Of a stretch of 33,892 nt of DNA, positions 27,147-33,892 are shown piece by piece. The DNA is from Bacteroidales bacterium (GTDB taxonomy: Bacteria; Bacteroidota; Bacteroidia; Bacteroidales; Tenuifilaceae), in assembly GCA_013376985.1 (NCBI GenBank), contig JACABB010000015.1:1-33892 (forward strand), in the 5' to 3' direction. The number at the start of each line of letters is the position of its first letter. The first letter of the stretch is position 1. Below the pieces are notes generated by a model. The model saw nothing but the letters and a program-made list of their open reading frames with translations, was not told the origin of the DNA and ran no database searches. Made by a program: the position numbers and the translations under genes.

Positions 27147-30100
27147 CTATATTCTTATCCCAATAACAAGCATATCATCGGTCTGAGAGTGCTCATTCTT
27201 CCATAAATCTATTCTTTCGGCTAGTAATTCTTTTTGTAACTGTGCGGGGTGATTGGTTATTTCAACAATAAGGTTTCGGAAGTTTTTAATCAAAAATTTA
27301 GTGTTCCTTTCACCTCCCAGCTGATCATGATAACCATCAGTGAAAATGTAAATCATATCATTCTCAACTAAATCAATATACTGATCGGTAAAATCATCTT
27401 CTCGTGGGAATACGCCAATTGGCATTTTATCAGCCGCATATACATTTAACTCGTTATTTCTAACCACAAATAGCGGGTTATAGGCTCCTGCATAGTTTAT
27501 ACTCTTCGTCTGTGGATCGAAAACACAAAGCGAGATATCCATACCATCTCTTGTTTCGCCATCAAAACCTTTTTGCCTTAAGGCTGCCTTAATTCTAACA
27601 CGTAGTTCTGTGAGGATTTTAGCCGCACTAAAATCAACTAAATCAGTAACAACATCGTTGAGTAGCGTTACCCCCAACATGCTCATGAATGCACCTGGAA
27701 CACCATGCCCTGTGCAATCTGCAGCTGCAAAAATAACTTTTCCCTCACGCTGGTTGAAGTAGTAAAAATCGCCACTAACAATATCACGAGGCTGGTAAAA
27801 TATGAAATACTCCTTGAAGTAGTGTTCTATCTGTTCAATTGGAGGAAGCATCGCCTGCTGAATTCTACTAGCATACTCAATGCTTGATTTTATATCCCTA
27901 TTTTGGGTTGCTATCCGATCTCTTTGCTCAGTAACAAACTGGTGCTGTACTTCAATCTCATCACGTTGGGTTTCAATCTCCTCCTTTTGCATTTGTATTT
28001 CACGAGTGCGTTTACGTACCTCTTCTTCAAGAATATCCTTATCACGCTCAAGTTTTGCAGTACGGTATTTAATAATTGCAAATATTCCAATAACAATGAT
28101 TATTACCATTGCCGAAATAAACCACCATGTAAAGTAGAATGGGGGTCTAATTATAAATGAGTAAGTTGCGTTGGGACTGCTAATCCATTTTCCAGGGATA
28201 TGGGAAACCTCTACAACAAATTTATAATTACCAGGGCTAAGGTTAGAATAGTTAGCCTGAAGAGTTCTGGTAGGTGCACTCCATCCAATATCGGCGCCCT
28301 CAAGTTTATATCTGTACAATAATTTTGCAGGAGCTTTATACCAAAGACCAATATACTGGAATGTAAAGTAATTTTGAGTATAACTGAATTTTGTTTTCGA
28401 TTGCGGAACCTGTTTTGAGTAGAGTAATCGGTGAGTAATCTGCAGGTTTGGTTCTTGCTGAATTGTAGTATCCATCGATGGGGTATAGCTAATAACTCCC
28501 TCCTGCGTACCAATCCAAATAGTTCCTTTCGTGTCAGTTATAGCAGAATTAAGGCTTGGCTCTTGATATGCAACTTTATCCTCTTCGCCCCAATACTCGA
28601 ATGTTTTGTTAGTTCCATCATATAAATCAATACCCTCGTTGCTTACAAGCATAATTTTACCATCGCATGTACGAGTGATACTTCGGATTGAGTTTGTCCT
28701 AAGTCCATTTATCTCATTGATAGTTTTAAAGGTTGAGCCATCATAGATATAAATACCCTTATCGGCACTGGCAAACCAAATTTTTCCAGATTGATCTTCA
28801 GTGATTGAATAGAATACGCGGCTGAAAAGAGAATCGCGTTGATCTTCGCATTTCTGAAATACCCCTTTAGTCATACAAGCAATACCCCCACCATCAGTCC
28901 CAAACCAGAGTCTGCTTTTGGAATCAATAAAAGAACAATATATGTAGTTTGATGTTAGCCCATTATCAATTGATAGCGTTTTAAATGATTTTGGGTTTTT
29001 AGAATCATAGACTGACACACCACCTCCAGTAGTTGAAAAAAGTATGGTATCTTTTTTTCCGCTGATTGATATTACATTATTGTTAGCCAACCCATTGTTA
29101 GTATTGAAAACTTTATAGGTTAAATCATCGGGATTAATTCGATATACACCATAACCATAGGTTCCAGCCCAAATAAATCCTTCCGAATCACAGTAAACAG
29201 AGATGAATAGCAAGAAACTAGTTGGGTTATCCAACACCTTTTGAACCGATATCTTCCCCATTTCGGAGATAATAACCTTAAAAAGCCCTTCCTGCGAAGC
29301 AATCCAAATGCACCCTTTCTTGTCGAATGCAAGATTGTAAATGTTCTTTACATTAAAATTATCATGCTCATCGAGAAACTCAATGCAGTTGTTCTTCCGA
29401 AGGGTTAAGCCCTCCTTTGAACTAATCCAAATGTTATGCTCACGATCGAGGAATATGGTTTTGGTTTGCACGGATAAACCTTGAGACTTACCGTACTCTT
29501 TGTACCAAGCAACACCATTAACATCAATGTTAAGTTTTACTATTCCATTTCGTTTAGTGCTTACCCAAAACTCCGAGGGGTTAACTATCACAAAATCATT
29601 GATGCTACCAAACATCCAATTACTAATTATATTGAATTTTTTTGTTTCAATATCATAGCTGCAAAGGCCTCCGTCCTCCATCGCAATCCAGAGTTTTTTA
29701 TCGGGAGTGAAACAAAGATGTTTTACAATATTATCGGGTAAACCATCAGACATGGTAATACTGCCCACAATGGCTTGTTTTGTAGTATCATAAACACAAA
29801 TTCCTTTATCAGTTGCTATATAGATGTTTGAGTTTTCGCCTTGAACAATGGAGTAGGTATAGTTATCTAACAAACCATCATCGGTATTGATATTGTATAC
29901 TCGTTTGCGATTCTTTCCGCCCCAGTAATAGACTCCCTCTCCATAAGTTGTAAACCAAACAGTATTGGATTTTGAAATTAAAAAACTCGATATTTCAACA
30001 GAACTTATTCCCTCTTCGGGTTTAAAGGGAGCAAAATTTTCCCCATCATATATACTTATGTTGCCATTCTGATGGCCAATCCAAATAATGCCCGTTGAAT

Positions 30101-30359
30101 CCTGAGCAATAGCAGTAATCTCATTGCTTAATAGGTTGTTTTCCGTTGTAAATGGGGTAAATTCTATGCCATTGTATTTTACTAATCCTTGATTCGTTCC
30201 CACCCATATAAAACCCGATTTATCCTGAAAGATAGTATTTACACTTACATCCTTCTTGTTCTTCATCACCTTATATAGCTCAAAATGTGGACTCTGAGCT
30301 ATAGTGCTATTAACCCATAGACCAAAGAAACAAGTCAGAAATAAGTATCTTTTTATCAT
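27147..30359 (-). CDS. Periplasmic beta-propeller sensor with cytoplasmic SpoIIE-type phosphatase
   Basis: A 1070-residue membrane sensor. A signal peptide (1-22) is followed by two-component-regulator propeller repeats (about 35-625; repeated GxIWIGTxxG blades), a Y_Y_Y domain (about 655-738), one membrane helix (742-764), a coiled coil (about 768-825) and a PP2C SpoIIE phosphatase domain (830-1070). Metal ligands are visible: Asp864 in SGDF, Asp881 in DCTGHGVPGAF, Asp1008 in FTDGY and the aspartates of QTDDM (1061-1062). Propeller sensors in Bacteroidota usually carry a histidine kinase; here a Ser/Thr phosphatase takes that place, so its target could be a phosphorylated STAS protein. It starts seven bases after the YceI gene and is likely co-transcribed. 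Confidence 0.93.
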   Translation of the reverse strand: MIKRYLFLTCFFGLWVNSTIAQSPHFELYKVMKNKKDVSVNTIFQDKSGFIWVGTNQGLVKYNGIEFTPFTTENNLLSNEITAIAQDSTGIIWIGHQNGNISIYDGENFAPFKPEEGISSVEISSFLISKSNTVWFTTYGEGVYYWGGKNRKRVYNINTDDGLLDNYTYSIVQGENSNIYIATDKGICVYDTTKQAIVGSITMSDGLPDNIVKHLCFTPDKKLWIAMEDGGLCSYDIETKKFNIISNWMFGSINDFVIVNPSEFWVSTKRNGIVKLNIDVNGVAWYKEYGKSQGLSVQTKTIFLDREHNIWISSKEGLTLRKNNCIEFLDEHDNFNVKNIYNLAFDKKGCIWIASQEGLFKVIISEMGKISVQKVLDNPTSFLLFISVYCDSEGFIWAGTYGYGVYRINPDDLTYKVFNTNNGLANNNVISISGKKDTILFSTTGGGVSVYDSKNPKSFKTLSIDNGLTSNYIYCSFIDSKSRLWFGTDGGGIACMTKGVFQKCEDQRDSLFSRVFYSITEDQSGKIWFASADKGIYIYDGSTFKTINEINGLRTNSIRSITRTCDGKIMLVSNEGIDLYDGTNKTFEYWGEEDKVAYQEPSLNSAITDTKGTIWIGTQEGVISYTPSMDTTIQQEPNLQITHRLLYSKQVPQSKTKFSYTQNYFTFQYIGLWYKAPAKLLYRYKLEGADIGWSAPTRTLQANYSNLSPGNYKFVVEVSHIPGKWISSPNATYSFIIRPPFYFTWWFISAMVIIIVIGIFAIIKYRTAKLERDKDILEEEVRKRTREIQMQKEEIETQRDEIEVQHQFVTEQRDRIATQNRDIKSSIEYASRIQQAMLPPIEQIEHYFKEYFIFYQPRDIVSGDFYYFNQREGKVIFAAADCTGHGVPGAFMSMLGVTLLNDVVTDLVDFSAAKILTELRVRIKAALRQKGFDGETRDGMDISLCVFDPQTKSINYAGAYNPLFVVRNNELNVYAADKMPIGVFPREDDFTDQYIDLVENDMIYIFTDGYHDQLGGERNTKFLIKNFRNLIVEITNHPAQLQKELLAERIDLWKNEHSQTDDMLVIGIRI

Positions 30360-30366
30360 AATATTC

Positions 30367-30918
30367 TCATTTCTTAATTACCATCTCAATATTGATAGAG
30401 ACCAGAATCTCCTCGGCAATTTTCTGATTTACAATAGCTGGAATTTTAATATTATGATCATCCAGAAATACCGTAAAACTTGCTGAAACAGTAAGTTTAC
30501 CATTACTAACTATAAGCTTGCAAGGTATTATTCGTTCCTGAGTTACGCCATGCACGGAGAATTTACCTTTTCCACGTATATTATATGTACCATCTTTCGT
30601 TAAATTGATATCCTCAATTATCTTACCCTCGAACGTAATTTTTGGATACTTATCCGATTCAAGGTAGTTCTCATTAAAATGCGTACGCTGTAAGCTGCTA
30701 TTGAATCCTTCAAAACTTTTTACAAGTACGCTAAATGCAAAAGATCTATCGGTTGATTTAACTGCACCTGCTACAGAATTAGACGATGCCTTTATCACCT
30801 CCAAAGGTGCATCGGATGTGAAATTCACCTTACCAGAATTTGTATAGAACAGAACTCCCTGAGAATTGCCAAATAAAGGGAATAATAGGAATAATAGGGA
30901 GGTAATATTCTTAATCAT
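30367..30918 (-). CDS. YceI family periplasmic protein
   Basis: A 183-residue exported protein of the YceI fold, a lipocalin-like beta barrel that binds isoprenoid-type lipids in studied members. Signal peptide residues 1-19 (cleavage near GNSQ). Family motifs are GKVNFTSDAPLEVIKA near the start, HFNENYLESDKYPKITFEGKI in the middle and GKGKFSVHGVTQERIIPCKL. Length is normal. It lies seven bases before the propeller-phosphatase gene and 110 bp after the beta-barrel gene. In Bacteroidota, YceI is often found beside DUF5777 barrels and cytochrome lipoproteins, which fits here. Confidence 0.9.
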   Translation of the reverse strand: MIKNITSLLFLLFPLFGNSQGVLFYTNSGKVNFTSDAPLEVIKASSNSVAGAVKSTDRSFAFSVLVKSFEGFNSSLQRTHFNENYLESDKYPKITFEGKIIEDINLTKDGTYNIRGKGKFSVHGVTQERIIPCKLIVSNGKLTVSASFTVFLDDHNIKIPAIVNQKIAEEILVSINIEMVIKK

Positions 30919-31028
30919 ATTGAGATTATTTAATGTATTAACTCAAAAACGTTCGAATTGTTTAATCATCTAGCTAATAGATATCTCAATTGAACTATTA
31001 AAAAAGCAGGTTATATAAGATGAGATAT

Positions 31029-31925
31029 TTAAACCTTTTTTGCGTGTGATAATCCGAATACCCTAATAATATTGAATCCAAAATGGACATCACCATCCCT
31101 CCATTTATGAGTAGTTTCTGGAATAAATACTTTCTCCTGAGGAGAAATTGAGTTTGTGAATAAAAGTTGGAAAATATGCCCACCAGTTTCAATATCAAAC
31201 CCTAGTGAAAAGGAGTTAACAAAGTCATCAGCAGTTTGACCCGGTAACAAGTAGTAATATTCCGCATTTAAAGCCAATCGTTTTGAGAGTTTAAACCTTC
31301 CGCCCGCAGCTATGGAGTAAACATTGTTTTGATCTATTTCCCTTTTAACCAAATTGCGATGAACAAGGCCTGGCGTTAGCTGCAATGAGATTCTATTATT
31401 AAATTTTCGGGCAACTAATAACTGGTAAGAATAAAAAAGTCTTGAGTTGAATAGATTATCCTTGGTTGGATCTTGCCATTTTTCAGCAGAAATAAAAGCT
31501 GTAGATGATAGTACTACAGTAACAGGTATGCTTTTGGAGCCATGACATTGTTTAAGGAGTGAGATTTTGATGAAACCATCAAAAGTTCTTTGATAGCTAC
31601 CCACTCCAAGACCAATATTAACCCTGTTTAATAGCCCATAATCAACACCAAGTCGAATTATGTTCTGTGTTAAACCATAGAAATTATAAGCCCCTTCGGA
31701 AATAGGCGCGAATCTATGTGCGATTATTACCGCCATTTCCTTCTTACCAATCAGCTCAACCGTTTGCCCATTGACCAAACGTGGTGCTTTAAAGGTTGCC
31801 TCAGTATACTCAACTTGTTTAGGTTGATTAGTAATACCATCCAAAGAATCCAACAATCCCTGAGCACTAATTTGATAACTACCAATTAGTAAAAGAAAAA
31901 ATGAAGTGAAAATTATTTTTCTCAT
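31029..31925 (-). CDS. DUF5777-like outer-membrane beta-barrel protein
   Basis: A 298-residue protein with a signal peptide (1-21, ends ISAQ) and a mature part of alternating amphipathic strands typical of an outer-membrane barrel. I recognise the DUF5777 type from features such as ATFKAPRLVNGQTVE, VIIAHRFAPISEGAYNFYGL, LGVDYGLLNRVNIGLGVGS and the C-terminal FIPETTHKWRDGDVHFGFNIIRVFGL. Function unknown. It follows the cytochrome gene by 18 bases, so these two are surely one operon; a transport or structural partner role for the cytochrome is a guess from context. Confidence 0.88.
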   Translation of the reverse strand: MRKIIFTSFFLLLIGSYQISAQGLLDSLDGITNQPKQVEYTEATFKAPRLVNGQTVELIGKKEMAVIIAHRFAPISEGAYNFYGLTQNIIRLGVDYGLLNRVNIGLGVGSYQRTFDGFIKISLLKQCHGSKSIPVTVVLSSTAFISAEKWQDPTKDNLFNSRLFYSYQLLVARKFNNRISLQLTPGLVHRNLVKREIDQNNVYSIAAGGRFKLSKRLALNAEYYYLLPGQTADDFVNSFSLGFDIETGGHIFQLLFTNSISPQEKVFIPETTHKWRDGDVHFGFNIIRVFGLSHAKKV

Positions 31926-31943
31926 AGCATTTTATGGTTTTAT

Positions 31944-32306
31944 TTATTCAGGCATACCTGCATTAATCCACGCTCCAATCTTCTTTATAAGGCATTCGTC
32001 TAGTTTTGGTTGCCCATTAGGCATTGGTAAGTAACCATCGAATCGGTTAATTGCGCCCCAAGGTCTATTGGTATTTATTGCTGCTTTTAAATCTTCATAA
32101 GTATCAGTTTTAATACCTCTGTAGGAAAGGTTTGCAGAGTGGCAAGAATAGCAATTATTCTGAAAAATAAATTTAACCTTTGAATAAGTCATATTCAAAG
32201 TATCGCAATCATTACCATACAATTTTTCCTCACTATTATTCTCACATTGAGTTAAGGAAAAAAATACAATTAAAAATATTGGGGCAAGAAATAATCTGAA
32301 TTTCAT
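31944..32306 (-). CDS. Small c-type cytochrome lipoprotein
   Basis: The frame is open from an ATG at 32327, but the second ATG (32306) is preferred: the protein then begins MKFRLFLAPIFL and a -7-like element (GTAATTTG, 32343-32336) would leave about 24 bases of leader. It has 120 residues. The signal ends at Cys21 (SLTQC), a lipobox-like site. One heme-binding motif, CYSCH (Cys52, Cys55, His56), and a likely distal ligand Met95 in LPMPNGQPKL mark a single c-type heme domain, here in the form often annotated as a cytochrome with planctomycete-type sequence. It would carry electrons at the envelope. First gene of the operon with the DUF5777-like barrel. Confidence 0.85.
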   Translation of the reverse strand: MKFRLFLAPIFLIVFFSLTQCENNSEEKLYGNDCDTLNMTYSKVKFIFQNNCYSCHSANLSYRGIKTDTYEDLKAAINTNRPWGAINRFDGYLPMPNGQPKLDECLIKKIGAWINAGMPE

Positions 32307-32335
32307 AACAAAAAAATAACACTTCATTAGGAGAG

Positions 32336-32343
32336 CAAATTAC
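32336..32343 (-). promoter_or_regulatory. Possible -7 element of the cytochrome operon
   Basis: The minus strand reads GTAATTTG, a shortened form of TAnnTTTG. It fits the ATG at 32306 better than that at 32327. Confidence 0.3.
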
Positions 32344-32414
32344 ATAATTTTAGGGATATCCTTAATGTTTGTGTTCACTTTATCAAAATGGAAGAAATAT
32401 TTTTTAAAAATATA

Positions 32415-32431
32415 TATCGCATTTTGCGATA
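32415..32431. promoter_or_regulatory. Palindrome upstream of the cytochrome operon
   Basis: Seven-base arms TATCGCA and TGCGATA around TTT. It lies about 70 bp upstream of the candidate -7 element, so a distant activator site is possible. No known regulator motif was recognised. Confidence 0.4.
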
Positions 32432-32490
32432 GCTATAAACACCCCACAGAACCAGAGTTACAGCAAAGCACTAGCATATAAACAGCAAAA

Positions 32491-32512
32491 AGCGAAGCTT
32501 TACGGCTTCGCT
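32491..32512 (-). terminator. Terminator downstream of the DUF6261-like gene
   Basis: Perfect 8-bp arms AGCGAAGC/GCTTCGCT with a six-base loop; the minus strand continues with T5. It lies about 170 bases past the gene's stop codon, beyond the MITE-like element, which suggests that the element inserted between gene and terminator. Confidence 0.8.
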
Positions 32513-32540
32513 CAAACAAAATATTACCACTAATTAAAGT

Positions 32541-32680
32541 CTGTCCATAAACTTAGCCAAAAGCGTCATTGCAAGCGTTTTTTGCGAAGCAACCGAGCTT
32601 GCGAGTTCGATGAAATCAATCTACTGATTTTCAACATAAGGATTGCTTCACTTCGTTCGCAATGACGAGTTTACGGACAG
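32541..32680. mobile_element. 140-bp MITE-like inverted-repeat element
   Basis: The ends are inverted repeats: CTGTCCATAAACT (32541-32553) and AGTTTACGGACAG (32668-32680), one mismatch in 13. Inside, CGTCATTGC (32564-32572) and GCAATGACG (32659-32667) start second arms that continue as GCGAAGCAA against GGATTGCTTC. It has no coding capacity. The GTCATTGCGAA-GAAGCAATC core resembles palindromic repeats scattered through many bacterial genomes. It ends three bases before the stop codon of the next gene. Clear target-site duplications were not seen. Confidence 0.65.
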
Positions 32681-32683
32681 CCC

Positions 32684-33442
32684 CTAATTAACCGATTCCT
32701 GCTCACTAGCAACCTCATGGGATGTGGAGCTCTTTTTCTGACTCACCGAGCGTGTTTCATTTGCCTTTACCGTAGAGAGCGAACGGACAATCAGCTCGCT
32801 AAGCACAGTTTCAAGATCCGTAAGATCGCGTGTAGGTGCGGATGAGTTAAGCAGCGAGATGAACGTGAAAAGCGATTTTAACGAGTTTGTTAACGAAGGA
32901 CGCACATCCCAGATTGTGGGCTCGTTGCTTGGAGCGTTCTTTACGTTCTGGTGGGAGATCTCCTCAAAAGCCCTCTGATCGGCTTCCAGCTCGGCAAGGA
33001 GCTCCTCGGCGTTTAGGAAAGTGATCTCGGTAGCATATTTGCCCCGCAGCTCGGAGGTGATATTATTTATAGCAGCCGATTTTGCCTTGTAGCCCATTGT
33101 GGTAGCACTCCACCCATGACGACGGATTACCTCAAGTATTTTGGTTGCTGTAGCCGACCACCCTACCTTAGTTCGGTAGCTCATTGCCTCCGAGTGGGTG
33201 CGTAGCACCATGAATGAGGCATTGCGGAGGGCATCCTTCTCGGAAAGCTGCGGGGTGTAGGGATTCTTTTTGGCACGCTCAAGGGCATTCTGGTAAAGGG
33301 AAAGCTGCTGGCTGGCCTTATCCAGAAAAGGAACTAACGATGGAATTCGTGATCGTTTCTCCTCTACAATGGTTAATGACCTCTTTGCAAATGTAAAAAA
33401 CTCATCGCTTGGGAAAAGTGAAAAATTTGAAGTACTAATCAT
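32684..33442 (-). CDS. Helical protein resembling DUF6261 family, 252 aa
   Basis: A cytoplasmic, mostly alpha-helical protein without signal peptide. From memory it resembles the Bacteroidota DUF6261 family; this was not verified. Visible features are an N-terminal helical part (FFTFAKRSLTIVEEKRSRI), a central part with HSEAMSYRTKVGWSATATKILEVIRRHGW and a second, related GWSATTMGY, then acidic helices (ELLAELEADQRAFEEI) and a polar Ser-rich tail. No catalytic motif stands out. The gene looks clearly more GC-rich than its neighbours (many GCN, CTC, CGG codons), hinting at separate ancestry. It diverges from a structured leader and a 42-bp tandem array, with 98 bp between its start and the leader. 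Confidence 0.75.
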   Translation of the reverse strand: MISTSNFSLFPSDEFFTFAKRSLTIVEEKRSRIPSLVPFLDKASQQLSLYQNALERAKKNPYTPQLSEKDALRNASFMVLRTHSEAMSYRTKVGWSATATKILEVIRRHGWSATTMGYKAKSAAINNITSELRGKYATEITFLNAEELLAELEADQRAFEEISHQNVKNAPSNEPTIWDVRPSLTNSLKSLFTFISLLNSSAPTRDLTDLETVLSELIVRSLSTVKANETRSVSQKKSSTSHEVASEQESVN

Positions 33443-33470
33443 AGCTTTAAGAATTTTTGGTTAAACATTG

Positions 33471-33493
33471 CGTTTACTGCTGCCAGTAAAACG
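33471..33493. promoter_or_regulatory. Inverted repeat upstream of the DUF6261-like gene
   Basis: CGTTTACTG and CAGTAAAACG pair with one bulged A around a CTGC loop. It lies 29-51 bases before the ATG and could be an operator or a leader hairpin. Confidence 0.4.
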
Positions 33494-33527
33494 TGATTTA
33501 ATGATAAAATGGTATTTTAAAGGTTGA

Positions 33528-33535
33528 TAATTTTG
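33528..33535 (+). promoter_or_regulatory. -7 element TAATTTTG firing toward the repeat array
   Basis: An exact TAnnTTTG match on the plus strand. Transcription would start near 33541, at the beginning of a foldable stretch, and run into the array. No clear -33 TTTG was found. Confidence 0.45.
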
Positions 33536-33540
33536 CAGGG

Positions 33541-33683
33541 ATATTTCCGTACCCTTCCGATGCTGGTAGGGTGTTTCCCACGGTCTAGCACAGACCAAAA
33601 GTTATGCCAATAATAGAAATGTATGCTATTCGAAATTGTTTAGATGCTACCTATAAGAGAATTAATCCGATTTCAAGCCGTTT
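33541..33683 (+). ncRNA. Candidate structured leader of the repeat array
   Basis: Downstream of the -7 element the sequence folds on paper. CCGT (33547-33550) pairs with ACGG (33580-33583), enclosing ACCCT/AGGGT (33551-33555 with 33568-33572). A second hairpin, GGTCT-AGCAC-AGACC, spans 33582-33596. The two share bases 33582-33583, so they may alternate. Downstream is an ATG (33604) whose frame enters the array. Whether this is an untranslated RNA or an mRNA leader cannot be decided from one sequence. Confidence 0.35.
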
Positions 33684-33892
33684 GGGCGGAACTTCTTTCT
33701 CCGTGGGGTCGTTCCCAAAAGTTTTGGGCGGAGCTTCTTTCTCCGTGGGGTTGTTCCCAAAAGTTTTGGGAGGAGCTTCTTTCTCCGTGGGGTTGTTCCC
33801 AAAAGTTTTGGAAGCACTTCTTTTTCCGTGGGGTTGCTCCCAAAAGTTTTGGGAGGAGCTTCTTTCTCCGTGGGGTTGTTCCCAAAAGTTTT
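33604..33892 (+). other. Open frame entering the array, no stop before window end
   Basis: From ATG 33604 the plus strand stays open for 96 codons to the window edge. The first 26 residues (MPIIEMYAIRNCLDATYKRI and on) are non-repetitive; then 14-residue repeats follow, such as GGASFSVGLFPKVL. In the fourth unit a one-base-shorter copy shifts the repeat to another frame (LLSPWGCSQKFWEE type). The frame is incomplete at its 3' end. Because one unit is open in every frame, an open frame here is weak evidence for a protein. Confidence 0.3.
33684..33892. repeat. Tandem array of 42-bp units, running off the window
   Basis: Five contiguous units start at 33684, 33726, 33768, 33810 and 33851. Units 1, 2, 3 and 5 are 42 bp and nearly identical; unit 4 is 41 bp with several changes. 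A degenerate remnant precedes unit 1 (33671-33683). Each junction contains CCCAAAAGTTTTGGG or a close variant, seven-base inverted arms around one base. There are no spacers, so it is not a CRISPR array. The last unit ends exactly at the window edge, so the true copy number is unknown. Confidence 0.95.

Noticed and set aside
33673-33885. Minus-strand protein of 14-residue repeats
   Set aside because: It starts at TTG within the array and exists because the unit lacks stops in all frames; no promoter or start signal supports it.
33684-33892. CRISPR array
   Set aside because: Units are directly adjacent with no unique spacers, and no cas gene is present.
33541-33892. Retron or reverse-transcriptase-linked repeat RNA
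   Set aside because: No reverse transcriptase motif is encoded in the window; the DUF6261-like protein shows none.

Overview
The window reads as chromosomal DNA of an AT-rich member of the Bacteroidota, probably an environmental Bacteroidales relative. The evidence is gene content (DUF1015 beside short serA and serC, a DUF5777-type barrel, a DUF6660-type metal peptide, a CzcA-TolC fusion, a two-component-propeller SpoIIE protein), repeated matches to the TAnnTTTG -7 promoter element, and the near absence of Shine-Dalgarno sequences. No rRNA, tRNA, CRISPR array, transposase or phage gene was seen.

Layout. 1-339: a non-coding, imperfect inverted repeat of short words. 340-6300: an ECF sigma factor, uvrA (DNA repair), a two-gene set for an exported protein and a lipoprotein of unknown function, and a helical cytoplasmic protein. 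6305-12749: a metabolic block on the minus strand: PLP-homeostasis protein (YggS type), DUF1015, phosphoglycerate dehydrogenase, phosphoserine aminotransferase, a ComB-like 2-phosphosulfolactate phosphatase and gcvT. 13138-13842: an HPt protein and a STAS protein in tandem. 13905-16493: clpB.

16664-24873 is a metal-homeostasis island: a CDF exporter, an RND adaptor, a CzcA-type pump fused to its own TolC-like outer-membrane part, a Cys/His-rich small protein, and, divergently, a CDF-like membrane protein and a 59-residue winged-helix protein. Several palindromes beside its promoters look like operators.

25000-32327 encodes envelope proteins on the minus strand: a secreted protein joining a TlpA-like thioredoxin fold to an HExxH metallopeptidase-like domain, then a gene series (c-type cytochrome lipoprotein, DUF5777-like barrel, YceI-like protein, propeller-SpoIIE phosphatase) that may be one transcription unit.

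32328-33892 is the least ordinary stretch. It holds a hairpin terminator, a 140-bp MITE-like inverted repeat, a more GC-rich gene resembling the DUF6261 family, and, divergent from that gene, a promoter-like element, a foldable leader and a tandem array of 42-bp units that runs off the end of the window. One unit is stop-free in all six frames, and unit junctions carry a hairpin. This gene-plus-array locus is my main candidate for an undescribed system, but its function cannot be read from the sequence.
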